Assembly: GCA_018350325.1 (NCBI GenBank)
Contig: JAEVLN010000027.1
Span: forward strand, 840,380-904,379
Direction of reading: 5' to 3'
Length of the DNA stretch: 64,000 nt
Source: Globodera rostochiensis
Taxonomy: Eukaryota; Nematoda; Chromadorea; Rhabditida; Heteroderidae
The stretch's first letter is position 1. Each line of letters begins with the position of its first letter. The position numbers were made by a program, and so were the translations under genes. The notes beneath the pieces are model-generated. The model was not told the DNA's origin, ran no database searches, and was given only the letters and a program-made list of their open reading frames with translations. Shown here piece after piece: positions 55,440 through 64,000 of the stretch.

Positions 55440-56040
55440 AATCAGTACATTGTAATCAAAAAATCAGATTTTGGGGTAAAAAATCAGTACATTTTAAAAA
55501 AATATCTCAAAATGTAGTAATTCTTTATTTTTCCGCATGAAATATGTGTTTTTAATCATATTTCTCTACATTAATAATTTTCTCAACAATTCGGGCTTGG
55601 CCATGTCGAGGTCGGGGACGACGACCCAACTTTGGTCTTCGGGGAGCTAACCTAGTTTAAAAATTAAATAATTTTTTGAGAATTCTGATCCACTTCTGGA
55701 CATGGATTTCCGAAAATTTTGCCGATTTTTGATTTTCAGAAATGCAATTTTTTTTTGGGCATTCTGCTTTAGTAGGGGTGGGAGGTCGGCGGTGCCGATA
55801 GGCGCCGCCGAGAAAATTTTTGAATTTTGGACTCAATTTGTTAACAGATTTGCAGCCAAAGTTTTAAAATTACGGTATTGGAATGGGAAGGGCCTGCGGT
55901 GCCGATAGGCGCCGCCGGGAAGATTTTTTGATTTTCTACTCAATTTGCTAAGAAAATTGGTCCAAAAATTCGAATTATCCAGAAAATCAGTACAAAATCA
56001 GTACGCCAAGCTGAAATCAGTACATTTCGATAAATAAGGG
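55440..56040 (+). repeat. Dispersed 'AATCAGTACATT' repeat, copy B
   Basis: Same block order as 6262-6985: ATCAGTACATT motifs at the left, two GGCGGTGCCGATAGGCGCCG hairpins (about 55785-55811 and 55888-55917), then ATCAGTACATT motifs at the right. Copy B is truncated on the right by the element starting at about 56046. Confidence 0.6.
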
Positions 56041-56045
56041 CTAAG

Positions 56046-56636
56046 TACATTTCGACACTGGACATTTCGACACTAGACTTTTCGACACTGAGTTTTAAAT
56101 GTTTCCAAAATAGGGGTTTCGGGGCCGTTGAATCCAAATCTGACCTCTGTTTCGACCAATTCCGAATACTAACAATTTTTCGAAATTTCCAAAAACTATT
56201 TACGAGCTCAAAATTTTCAAAAGAATGAAGGACATTTCAGTTCTGCCTGGGGTCGCAACTCAAATTTTAAAGCAAAAAAATTTCACTCGTTTTCCGACTT
56301 GCACCATGCCAGATCTAAATCGATTTGTATTTATTGGACCACAACCAAGCCCAAAATTGAAGTAAATGTGAATTTGTGACCCCAGAACGGAAAGTACTAG
56401 AATGAATTAGATTGTTACTTAGTTGCCTTTTTGTTTGTGCTTTGAATGATTTTGAAACACATAAATTATTTTTGGAAATTTTTGAATTTTCGAAAAAAAG
56501 TTCGAGTCCGGGGTTCGAAATTGAGGCCAGATTCGGATTGAAACTCTAAAAAGGACCCTTTTGGAAACTTTTAAACTCAGTGTCGAAAGTCCAGTGTCGA
56601 AAAGTCCCGTGTCGAAACGTCCAGTGTCGAAATGTC
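56046..56636. mobile_element. Foldback-like element with (TTTCGACACTGGACA)n ends
   Basis: The left end has ACATTTCGACACTGGACATT units. The right end carries the inverted units (CCAGTGTCGAAA). Both then run into ACTCAGTG(T)/GAGTTTTAAA. The interior contains Merlin-like relics. It has no transposase and no target duplication that I could fix. Same architecture as 15567-15993 and 16046-16907. Confidence 0.65.
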
Positions 56637-56669
56637 CTGCAACGTAAATAAGTACAGATATGACCTCTG

Positions 56670-57141
56670 GTTTAAGGCAATAACGGTTGGCCGGGACCCC
56701 ATATTTTGTATCGACCAAATTTTGGACCCAAGGGTTAGGGATCCTATAGCTTTCGATGATTCAACAGAATTCAGGCAAAAATTGATCACCACAATACGAC
56801 TGGCATGGATGTGCGCAGCGGAAGCCAATGAAGAGGCACAACAACTCATGAAGGCAAAGTATGACCGATTAATTCGTCCGTCCAAAATTTCGGTAGGAGA
56901 CAGGGTTTTGCTCCGTAATTACGCCGGGAAAGTTGGGACATCGAAGAAATTTCACTTGCCTTGGAAGGGAATATATAGGGTAGTCAATTTGGAAGGGGTT
57001 CATGCCACAATCATTTTGTGCCTATCCCCGCAATCAAACCCGAAAAGGGTTCACATTAATCAATTAAAACAATGCTTTGAGGAACCCGGCCCAGCCTGCA
57101 CACTTCCCAAACTTTCGGCCGAAGAACAACAACTGCTTTAA
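56670..57141 (+). pseudogene. Gypsy-like retrotransposon integrase C-terminal tail
   Basis: An open frame of about 150 codons up to TAA near 57141 contains KYDRLIRPSKISVGDRVLLR followed by a HLPWKGIYRV stretch, the pattern of the chromatin-binding GPY/F end of Gypsy-type integrases. Reverse transcriptase and integrase core are absent in the window, so this is a 3' remnant. The apparent start is not a real start codon context. Confidence 0.6.
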
Positions 57142-57738
57142 CAAGCAGAATCGTAAGAACTTGTTGATCTTCCGGGCTTTTCACACCGAAAAGGCAGTCC
57201 GAGCGAAATACAACTGAGTCAAAACGTCGAAGAAAGACCAACAACTTTCAACAGTACGGACCAAACCAAAGAACCCGATAGTGAGGTAAGTATCGGAAAA
57301 GAAAGAAAGGGACTCAATCTGCGGGACAGGTCCAAGATTCAACGCCCGAAAAGATTTGATGAGTAAATGAAGATCACATACGGTCGCAAGAAAAGAAAGG
57401 TTTTCCATTAGTGGAAATTAATCCCGAGCATTAAATTGAAACCATCTTAGCCCAGAGTGAAGATAGAGCCCCAAATGATAGCTCATTCAAAAGAGCGGAT
57501 TCGGTTTAATAGATCACCAAGAAAACATTTTCACTTTTATGCCAAACAAAAATTTTAAGAAAACCAAAATTTTTTTTCTTTTCACAAACTTCCAGAAAAT
57601 GAAATCCATAATAACTTAGTTCAGAGTAATGCTCCCACCCCGTGGGATAGCTCATTCGACAGAGCGGATTCGGTTTAATAGATCACCAAGAAAACATTTC
57701 GACATTTGAGTCGGGTACGGGTCTCCGTAAAAATCCAA
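57142..57738. repeat. 3' remnant of the retroelement with a direct repeat
   Basis: A segment of about 50 bp, GCGGATTCGGTTTAATAGAT then CACCAAGAAAACATTT, preceded by ATAGCTCATTC-AGAG, occurs at about 57478-57530 and again at 57648-57700. This direct repeat might be part of an LTR or untranslated region. The segment resembles a tRNA D-arm at first glance, but no T-arm follows. Confidence 0.45.
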
Positions 57739-57746
57739 AATTTTTG

Positions 57747-59395
57747 GGTAATAGTCTAGTTTGTCCCCCCCATTTTTGAAAAAAAAAAACTTTTTTTGAA
57801 GTCATCTAAAACATGTTTCCGGGGGTTTTCGGGGTCACTGATCACGATTCTGACATTTTTTTACCCAATTCCGAACCCGAACCCGAATTCGAACAATTTT
57901 TCGGAAATTTTTTTTTTTTTAAATTCACATTTATTGCCCATAATCGATTCAAATGCACGCAATGGCAAGTAACAACACAGATTCACATGATAAAAGACTA
58001 TTCACATGGGTAAATGTGACGAATATGATCCCACAATTCATAAAATGCATCATCACCAAATCGCTTTCGCCAGAGAAATTCAGCAAAATAAGTGTTAAAA
58101 GTAGTAGAAACATTGCCAGATTGAGGGCGGAATTTACGCTTGTAAGTGGACCACATGCCTTCGATATTTTGCGTATGAACATCGGGGTCATTGGGGTTGA
58201 GAAAATTCTCATTGTGGTTTACAGTATAGTGCTGGTAGCCCTGAGGTAAATTCGGTATCCCCCCATAGGCTCTCCACATATCGGAATAAATTATTGACCC
58301 CGGGGCGATGTATTGCTCAATCAAGGGCAGCAAATCTTGGGCCCTTCGGCGAAGGACTGGCACCATAAATGCCCTCTGTCCATTGGTGCCGCGCTCAACC
58401 CCGCCAAATAGCCATTCATTGGCATTTCCCCTCAGTCGCCCTCTGTTGTATTTTCGTCGAACAATGCATGTCTCGTCGATCTCTACGACGATGCCTTAAG
58501 GATACCATATCCAATTTAACCCAAAACTAGTCCCACCCTGGCCCCCAATTTGGATTGAGTGTCGCACAAAATATTCGGCGCATATATCGCGGAAAAAGTT
58601 CGTCCAATCGGTGATAGTCTGCCTTGCGACACCAACATCCTTTTGGATGTCGTCAAAAGTACCGAACTTGCGAGCCCATAGGTAAGACAAATGAACAACT
58701 TCTTTCGTTGTCAGGTGAGACCCCTCGAAAAATGTGCCACCCAAATAGCCCACTTCCCGTCTTCAATCCCTTGTGCTGCACCGCCAGGTGCCATAACGGC
58801 GATCAGGTTTCGCATTACGATAGGTCGTGCTGCCGCCACACTCACAAGTTCGACGGGAATGGAGAAGCCCCATTTGTTCAAGTCGTTGGTCAAATTCGTT
58901 GTCCGGGGATGACAAAAATTCATAGAAATTTGGGACGTTAAGGCCTTGGAGCTGATCAATTGCCATTTTTTGGGGAAAATGTTAGGATTTTGAAGAATGA
59001 GTGAAAGAACCATTGCTGACAGCCGATGATGGACGGAACCCCCCTCCCCCGGGTAAGGGGTAACAAAAGAATGAACGTTAGCTGCGACTGGCGAATTCCA
59101 AAAGGCGTTCAAAATGTAGATGAGATGGACAAAAGCCAGCAGAATTTGAATTGGCGAGTGAACGGCTCACAACGAATGGCCATTTCGTGCATTTGCATCG
59201 ATTTTGGGCAATAAATGTGAATTTAAAAAAAAAAAAAATTCCGAAAAATTGTTCGAATTCGGGGTTCGGAATTGGGTAAAATAAATGTCAGAATCGTGAT
59301 CAGTGACCCCGAAAACCCCCGGAAACATGTTTTAGATGACTTCAAAAAAAGTTTTTTTTTTTTCAAAAATGGGGGGGACAAACTAGACTATTACC
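57747..59395 (-). mobile_element. Merlin-superfamily DNA transposon, complete ends
   Basis: 1,649 bp with about 200-bp inverted terminal repeats starting GGTAATAGTCTAGTTTGTCC. The target duplication AATTTTTG is exact (57739-57746 and 59396-59403). One minus-strand transposase gene lies inside. Merlin elements are related to bacterial IS1016/IS1595. The long, nearly intact ends and exact duplication indicate a fairly young copy. Confidence 0.93.
57998..58966 (-). pseudogene. Merlin transposase with two in-frame stops
   Basis: A single reading frame from ATG at 58966 to 57998 (about 322 codons) is broken only by TGA at 58760-58762 and TAA at 58493-58495. It has a Cys pair region CECGGSTTYRN with a later TWRC (zinc-ribbon-like), a helix-turn-helix region (VGVARQTITDW), then the catalytic region: VVEIDETCIVRRKYNRGRLR (first Asp), IYSDMWRAYGG (second Asp) and TQNIEGMWSTYKRKF (Glu or Glu-equivalent), as in ISXO2-like/Merlin DDE domains. 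With two stops it cannot act unless these are read through, but frame integrity indicates recent inactivation. Confidence 0.88.
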
Positions 59396-59403
59396 AATTT
59401 TTG

Positions 59404-59639
59404 TCCTTCCCAAGTTTTGGTGCCCAAATCAGATGCGGACAGTAATAACTCCGTCCAAAAGGATACCAGAAAAAGTAAAGGGCACAGGTCGGACATAAGA
59501 CTGAAAGTACGACAAAACACCAAAGCAGAATTTCGGAAGTGCCCATGATTTACAAAATAAGATTAGAATCAATTTTTTTTCTCAAAGTTTTATTTTATTT
59601 TTTATTTTTTTAACATTTTACAGGCGAAATGGGGATCAC
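59404..59639. other. Short spacer
   Basis: AT-rich, no feature seen. Confidence 0.4.
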
Positions 59640-59990
59640 AAGCGGTAATCCTTATCATGGACATCACCGCATGACGAGGACGACGAAGACGAGCTTTCTT
59701 CGTACTCGTGGCTGTCCGGGTTGATGAGGCCACCGGACTCCCGTTTCAGACGGGTTTGCGCCGCCTTGAATTATGCGCCATGGGGCCTGTCGATGTTGTG
59801 CATCCACGGCCGGCCCTCGACATGCCACTCGGCCACATGAATGGCCTCGTGCGCAATAGTGTTCACAAGCCGCGAGACCGGCAACCGGATGCGCGCGCCC
59901 TTCACCCAAATTTGGTTTTTGTAGGCACATCCCCAGGTTTTCTTGTCTCCGGGCTCAGTGAACTGCCACTGGATCATCGGAAGTTTGCCT
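59640..59990 (-). pseudogene. SprT-like metalloprotease domain fragment
   Basis: The minus-strand exon begins after an AG acceptor near 59990 and contains KLPMIQWQF, GARIRLPVSRLVNTI and the zinc motif HEAIHVAEWHVEG (HExxH), then HNIDRPHGA, a TAA stop at 59769-59771, and in the same frame FKAAQTRLKRESGGLINPD ending in an Asp/Ser-rich tail. 'HG..FK' after the zinc helix is the usual SprT order, so the TAA looks like a nonsense lesion. SprT-family proteases (Spartan, GCNA) cut DNA-protein crosslinks in the nucleus. The upstream exons are unclear (60150-60560 has Ala/Glu-rich and Phe-rich pieces that may belong to it). Confidence 0.6.
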
Positions 59991-60762
59991 ACAAATTACT
60001 AATCCAGCACACTAAACTTAATTGTTACATGCTAATTCGACATAATGCAACGACATTCCCACCCCTCGAACATATTTCTCTCACACAAAATGCCAACTAT
60101 CCCCCAATATTTATCACATTCATTTCTTTTCATTTTCTTTTACATTTCGCCCACCCAATTTCTCCCAAAAATGCTTGACTACGGTGCCCCAAAAAGTCCT
60201 TGGCCACGCAAAATAACTGACCAGCGAAGAAAAGGCGACTTATTTCCTCGAGGATGTGTTGGCAAAAAGAGAAGAAGAGACTTGGCGGGGGGTAAGGCAC
60301 TTTCAAGGCCAGCAGCTGCCTGACCGCCGCAATCTCGGCGTCCCCGCACCCTCCACTGCCCCATTGTCCACCACGGACGGCCCCGCCAAATCCGCATCCG
60401 CAACCTCCTTTTCCTTCTCGACCACTGCCTCCCCGCCCTCGTTTTCCTTCTCGACCACCGCCTCGGGCCCTTCCTCCACCACAGGCAGATCCGCCGCCTC
60501 CGCCTCCTCCCTCCTCCTACGCGCGGCGCGCGCAGCCGCTGCAGCATTTAAACGCGCGACCTTATTTTTTGTTGGTCAGACCATTTTTGAATTTGATCTT
60601 AAATGTCACTAATTGCATACATGTTAGACGATATTATTTTTAAACAATTTCTCCCACTTTAGATTCAAAAAACGCTGTTCAAACCGTTCTCAACGAAATG
60701 GAAAATTTTAATGTGTCATTAGTGACTTCAAATCCCGACAAATCGAAAATAAAGGCACCGAA

Positions 60763-62222
60763 ATGCTGTGTGAAATGAAAAAGAATGAGGAAAGAGAAAG
60801 GGGTGACAATGCGGATGATGAACAAATGGAAGTCGAACTGAGCGACGGAGAAAATGATGAAGATGAAGCCGTAAACGTGGCACTTCAAGTGTGGTGGTCC
60901 AAGCCCAAAATGGTCATGTGGTGGTGGTCACGAGAAAGCAAAAAGGGAACTGGCCCCGGTTCATCGGCATTTCCAATGACCTCTCAACTGACGCCGATCG
61001 CCAGTTGAGAATGGGGGATGAAGTTGAGGTAATTAAATTTGACTGGAGGTCCGGATATGAGTCACTGAGCGAAACTGATCAAACGGGAGGACGCCCGCCA
61101 TGGATCAATGTGGGGAATATTAATTCACAGGCAATGGCAACAAATGTGAAAATTACCCGGGCGTCAAAAGTCGTGCCGACAATGGGGATTGTTCTGCAGG
61201 TGAACCGGAGACCAGGTCGGGGTGCAAACGCAATTCAAAGCATCACGGTCATTTCCCACTGGATGAAAATGGCACAACGCCTTCCGCGTTGGATGCTGGG
61301 AGGTAAGGACTGGTTCAGAAGGGGTCAAACGGTGCTCGTAGAGACAGTTGAACTCACGAGACCGAGCATGTGGAAGGTAAATGCCGGGTACGCGTTGCCA
61401 TACGGCTGCCCGTTCGGTCTGCTGGGGGAACGGAAGGCTCATCGGCCCATCGTGGCAATTGGTGCCGACCGAGCCCCAATCCTCCACAAATTCCCATTCA
61501 GGGAAACTGACTCAGATGTGGTCGTGGAGCAAGCCGAGAAGGTGATTGCAGCAGCAATCACGGCATGCCTGGATAAAGTAGAGGAGGACTTCGAACGGTT
61601 CACAATCACAGCGGAGCCAAAAATCAACCCCGGAGGATCGAGCGGAACGGCGGTTGTTTCAATCCGGCACGTCGTCGAAAAGAAACAACAATTCGTCAGC
61701 ATGGCAAAAATGTGGACCGAGGATCAGCCGGTTCACGTTCGGCTTTCGGCAGCAGGGGCTAAGCCATGCGCAACCGGCTTCATCCAAAGTGTGGAACGAC
61801 AGGAGCACGAGCAGGGATTTGTACTGCTCGCCAACCTCTTTCTGGCTTTTCAAGAAGCTAGAGACTACGACAGCTGGGAGGATTGGGAAAAAATTATGGA
61901 CGGAGCGGAAATGGATGTTGAACCGCTGCACTCAAGGAAAACGCTCATGCAGCGTTCATCAAAGTTCGCCCTGCATCAATTCACCGAATTGGCAAAGGAC
62001 AATTCACCGACGGGTAAAATCATGGCCATATTGATGGCAAGGCAAGGTGAGAAAGTGCCACCAGCAGTCACTTGGGAAGAGCTATTAGTAGCTCATAATC
62101 CAGCACTGAACGATTTGGTAGGAGGACAAAGGCAAACGGCACAATTGATGTTGGATACAGTACCCCGTGTAGTATACAGGCAGGCACCGCCCAGTACCGG
62201 AAAACGAAAGTTTCGATCATGA
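60763..62222 (+). pseudogene. UPF1-like SF1 helicase, N-terminal part, ends at Walker A
   Basis: From an ATG at 60763 an acidic N-terminus (EQMEVELSDGENDEDEAVNV) runs into the main 443-codon frame (60891-62222) only after a one-base shift near 60880. The main frame has a beta-rich accessory region (HVVVVTRKQKGNWPRF, MGDEVEVIKFDW), and ends with LVGGQRQTAQLMLDTVP and APPSTGK. This is the Q motif 'LNxxQRxA' and Walker A 'GPPGTGKT' order of UPF1/DNA2-like helicases. Walker A is broken: with one more A the frame would read TGKTKVSIM, but as is it gives KRKFRS and a stop. No helicase motifs II-VI follow. Such helicases act in RNA decay or small-RNA pathways; this copy is truncated. Confidence 0.6.
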
Positions 62223-62639
62223 CATAATCATCGCTCAATGGAAAACGATAAATATGCAAAATGTGTGTGACATTTTAAAAATACAGTAATTTTTCGAAAC
62301 TTTTTAGAATTGGGAGGGGCGCGGAGGAAATTTTTTTTTGAAGATTTAACGATATGTTGAGAAATTGGACCAAAAATTACGATGGACTTACCCTCCCCTC
62401 CTATTATTTATGTATGGGGTGGGGGGGGAGCCTGTCCAACACCTTTCCAACCACCTTTACCGCTTTGTCGGAATTCTCTGTGTGCCCTACAGTAGGGATT
62501 AAGAGTCTGGTGCTCTCTGATCGACACTGATCGGGCCCCTTTGAAACATTTAATCTTTCTCATTACTTTGTTTCGGAAATTGGCCATCTTTCTGGTCTGC
62601 CTTTTCCCATACAATTCATGACAATTCCTCTCTGACGGG
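62223..62639. other. Junction between helicase fragment and retrotransposon
   Basis: Contains a G-tract element relic at about 62300-62440 and the beginning of gag-like sequence of the BEL element. No separate gene. Confidence 0.4.
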
Positions 62640-64000
62640 CGCCCAAAAATTAACCTATTTGATAGGGCGTCTCCGGGGAAGTGCTCGCACCCTGGTGGAT
62701 GGCTTCGCTTTAACTGATCACAATTGCCCGATAGTCGTTGATCTAATGAAGGGGCGTTTTGGTGACGACGCAACGAGGGTAAACCGGAAGCGAGCTCTTC
62801 CATTTGGCCAAACCAACTATCCACTCGACTTCGTTAAAAACTTTTTCCGAAAACAGACCGGATATGCCGTCAGTTAGAAAGTTTGCGGAATAATTTGGAC
62901 GATAAACCTTTTTTGACCGTTGCAATCAAAGAAATACAACGATGAAGTTCGCTTCACCGCTCTATCTGATCCGCCTTCGTCGCAAGGATGGAGGATGGGA
63001 ATCGGTCAATTAAACCAAACTGAAAGAATAATCCCCCCGGTGGAATTTTTGAAGGAAGTAAACTGGTCCCCGGCCCAAGATCTTAAAATGGGGATGACGA
63101 TTAAGGAACCAAAGATTCTGTTAGGGGTTCGAGAATTTTGGAAATTTTTCCTCGGAAAAAAGGAGACCTTCCCAGGACTTTTGTATCGATACTTTTTTTG
63201 ACACAATTTTTGGAGGCAAAATTGACCGTTACTGTCTGTCATTGCACCTTCCCCCAGCCCGGCACTTTCCTTTGCCTGCGGTACTGTGGTGAGAGAAGAA
63301 CCGTCTGACGAACCGAGCAAGAAACTAGTGTCTCGAATCCATTGGCATTTGTGATCCGTTGTACAATAAGGACGGTGACTTAGCCTTGGCCCTTTTTAAA
63401 AATTCTGTCACCTTTAAAGAGGGAAGATACGAAGTAGGTTGGCCCTGGCGGCCCGGGAGGAGAGATCAGCTGCCAGACAACTTTTCGTTGACATATTCTC
63501 GTTTAACCGCCCTTTCCCGACGCCTTTTGGTCAACCGAATTTCTTGAGAAATATCAAGCGACTATTTCCGACCAACTCGAACGAGGAATAATCGAACCCG
63601 CGGACCGGACCGGGTGGGACGAACATTACATACCGCACCAAGCGGTGGTAACTCCTATGAAGCTTAGGGTAGTTTACGACGCTTCCGCACACGAAAAGGG
63701 GAAACCTTCATTAACTGAACTCCTCTTCCCCGGCCCCAACTTAGTCCAGGAATTGGCCGGAGTTTTGTTACGGTTCCAGGCCACGGCTTATCTCGTGCTG
63801 GGGGAGGCTACTGGAAGAGGACAGAGAAGTGGCTAAGTTCCTCTGACTAAAGGACCCTTCCCAGCCCTTAACCCCGGGGAATTTGGCCATTTACCGCTTT
63901 AATCGGATTGCCTTCGGAGTCAACTCTTCCCCTTTTTTGCTCGCGTCAGTTTTACAGCATCAGATGGCGATGGCCGGGATGCGACTTCGTGAATTGGTCG
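62640..64000 (+). pseudogene. BEL/Pao retrotransposon gag-pol, frameshifted, runs off the window
   Basis: In order: 62659-62877, a gag/DUF1759-like segment (SARTLVDGFALTDHN); 62920-63201, a region like the DUF1758 aspartic protease end (ILLGVREFWKFF); 63359-63540, the pre-RT linker (LPDNFSLTYSRLTALSRRL); 63560-63840, reverse transcriptase (KLRVVYDASAHEKGKPSL); 63880-63970, RFNRIAFGVNSSPFLLASVL. Pieces lie in different frames, so several frameshifts are present. The catalytic aspartate motif of the RT lies beyond or near the window edge. The element is a retroelement fossil and not functional as it stands. Confidence 0.72.

Noticed and set aside
57478..57700. tRNA genes
   Set aside because: ATAGCTCATTCGACAGAGC looks like a D-arm but no T-arm or acceptor stem follows, and it is a direct repeat in a retroelement tail.
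60179..60612. Arg-rich or Ser/Ala-rich proteins on either strand
   Set aside because: Low-complexity frames without a domain. One minus-strand frame may be an exon of the SprT-like gene but cannot be joined.

Overview
This window is eukaryotic and almost certainly from a plant-parasitic nematode of the cyst-nematode group (Globodera/Heterodera/Rotylenchulus-like). The evidence is short spliceosomal introns, including some GC-AG donors, a SPRY-domain gene of the SPRYSEC/RanBPM-like type with extra copies of its last exon, TTAGGC-like motifs, and animal genes (PIAS, cullin-1, TRPM, Piezo, ankyrin, kinase). No bacterial operon logic applies. Coding exons are islands in a repeat-dense, AT-rich matrix with many G/C homopolymer runs.

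Layout. 44-940 (+): 3' end of an unrecognised acidic gene. 1370-2495 (-): degraded TRPM channel fragment. 3489-5520 (-): Piezo-like fragment. 7230-8870 (-): broken cullin-1-like copy. 9227-12605 (-): PIAS/Siz-type SUMO E3 ligase gene. 13393-14215 (+): degraded, possibly Argonaute N-terminal. 15180-15474: C-terminal exons of an unknown gene. 17277-18525: 48-bp satellite array. 19400-19619: orphan SPRY last exon. 20448-21755 (+): complete five-exon gene for a small secreted Cys-rich EF-hand protein. 24640-25010 (-): kinase fragment. 26815-28975: Asn/Ile-repeat gene split by a hAT-like insertion. 29709-34542 (+): eight-exon SPRY gene with a long Lys/Glu/Gln coiled coil. 36018-38722 (-): ten-exon ankyrin gene. 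40927-52963 (+): about 25-exon SecA-like ATPase gene. 53320-54120: coding exon split by a TIR element. 56632-57141: Gypsy-like integrase tail. 57747-59395: complete Merlin transposon. 59640-59990 (-): SprT-like protease fragment. 60763-62222 (+): N-terminal part of a UPF1-like SF1 helicase. 62640-64000 (+): broken BEL/Pao retrotransposon running off the window.

The most striking gene is the SecA-like one. Bacterial SecA motifs (Walker A, DEVD Walker B, helicase motifs V and VI) lie in order in an intron-rich animal-type gene, followed by about 900 residues unlike bacterial SecA. It is not a bacterial contaminant.

Mobile DNA is unusually legible. At least ten elements have exact 8-bp target duplications that can be read directly: six hAT-like, three of a CGGTC-ended family and one Merlin. 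Three more have TA-flanked termini, and several have foldback-like ends built of short tandem repeats. A TTAGGC-rich palindromic module recurs inside elements with unrelated ends, and a GGCGGCGCC-TATC-GGCACCGCC hairpin repeat occurs about ten times. Many gene copies (TRPM, Piezo, cullin, kinase, SprT, helicase, SPRY tails) carry visible lesions, so the region looks like a graveyard of duplicated genes around a few intact ones.
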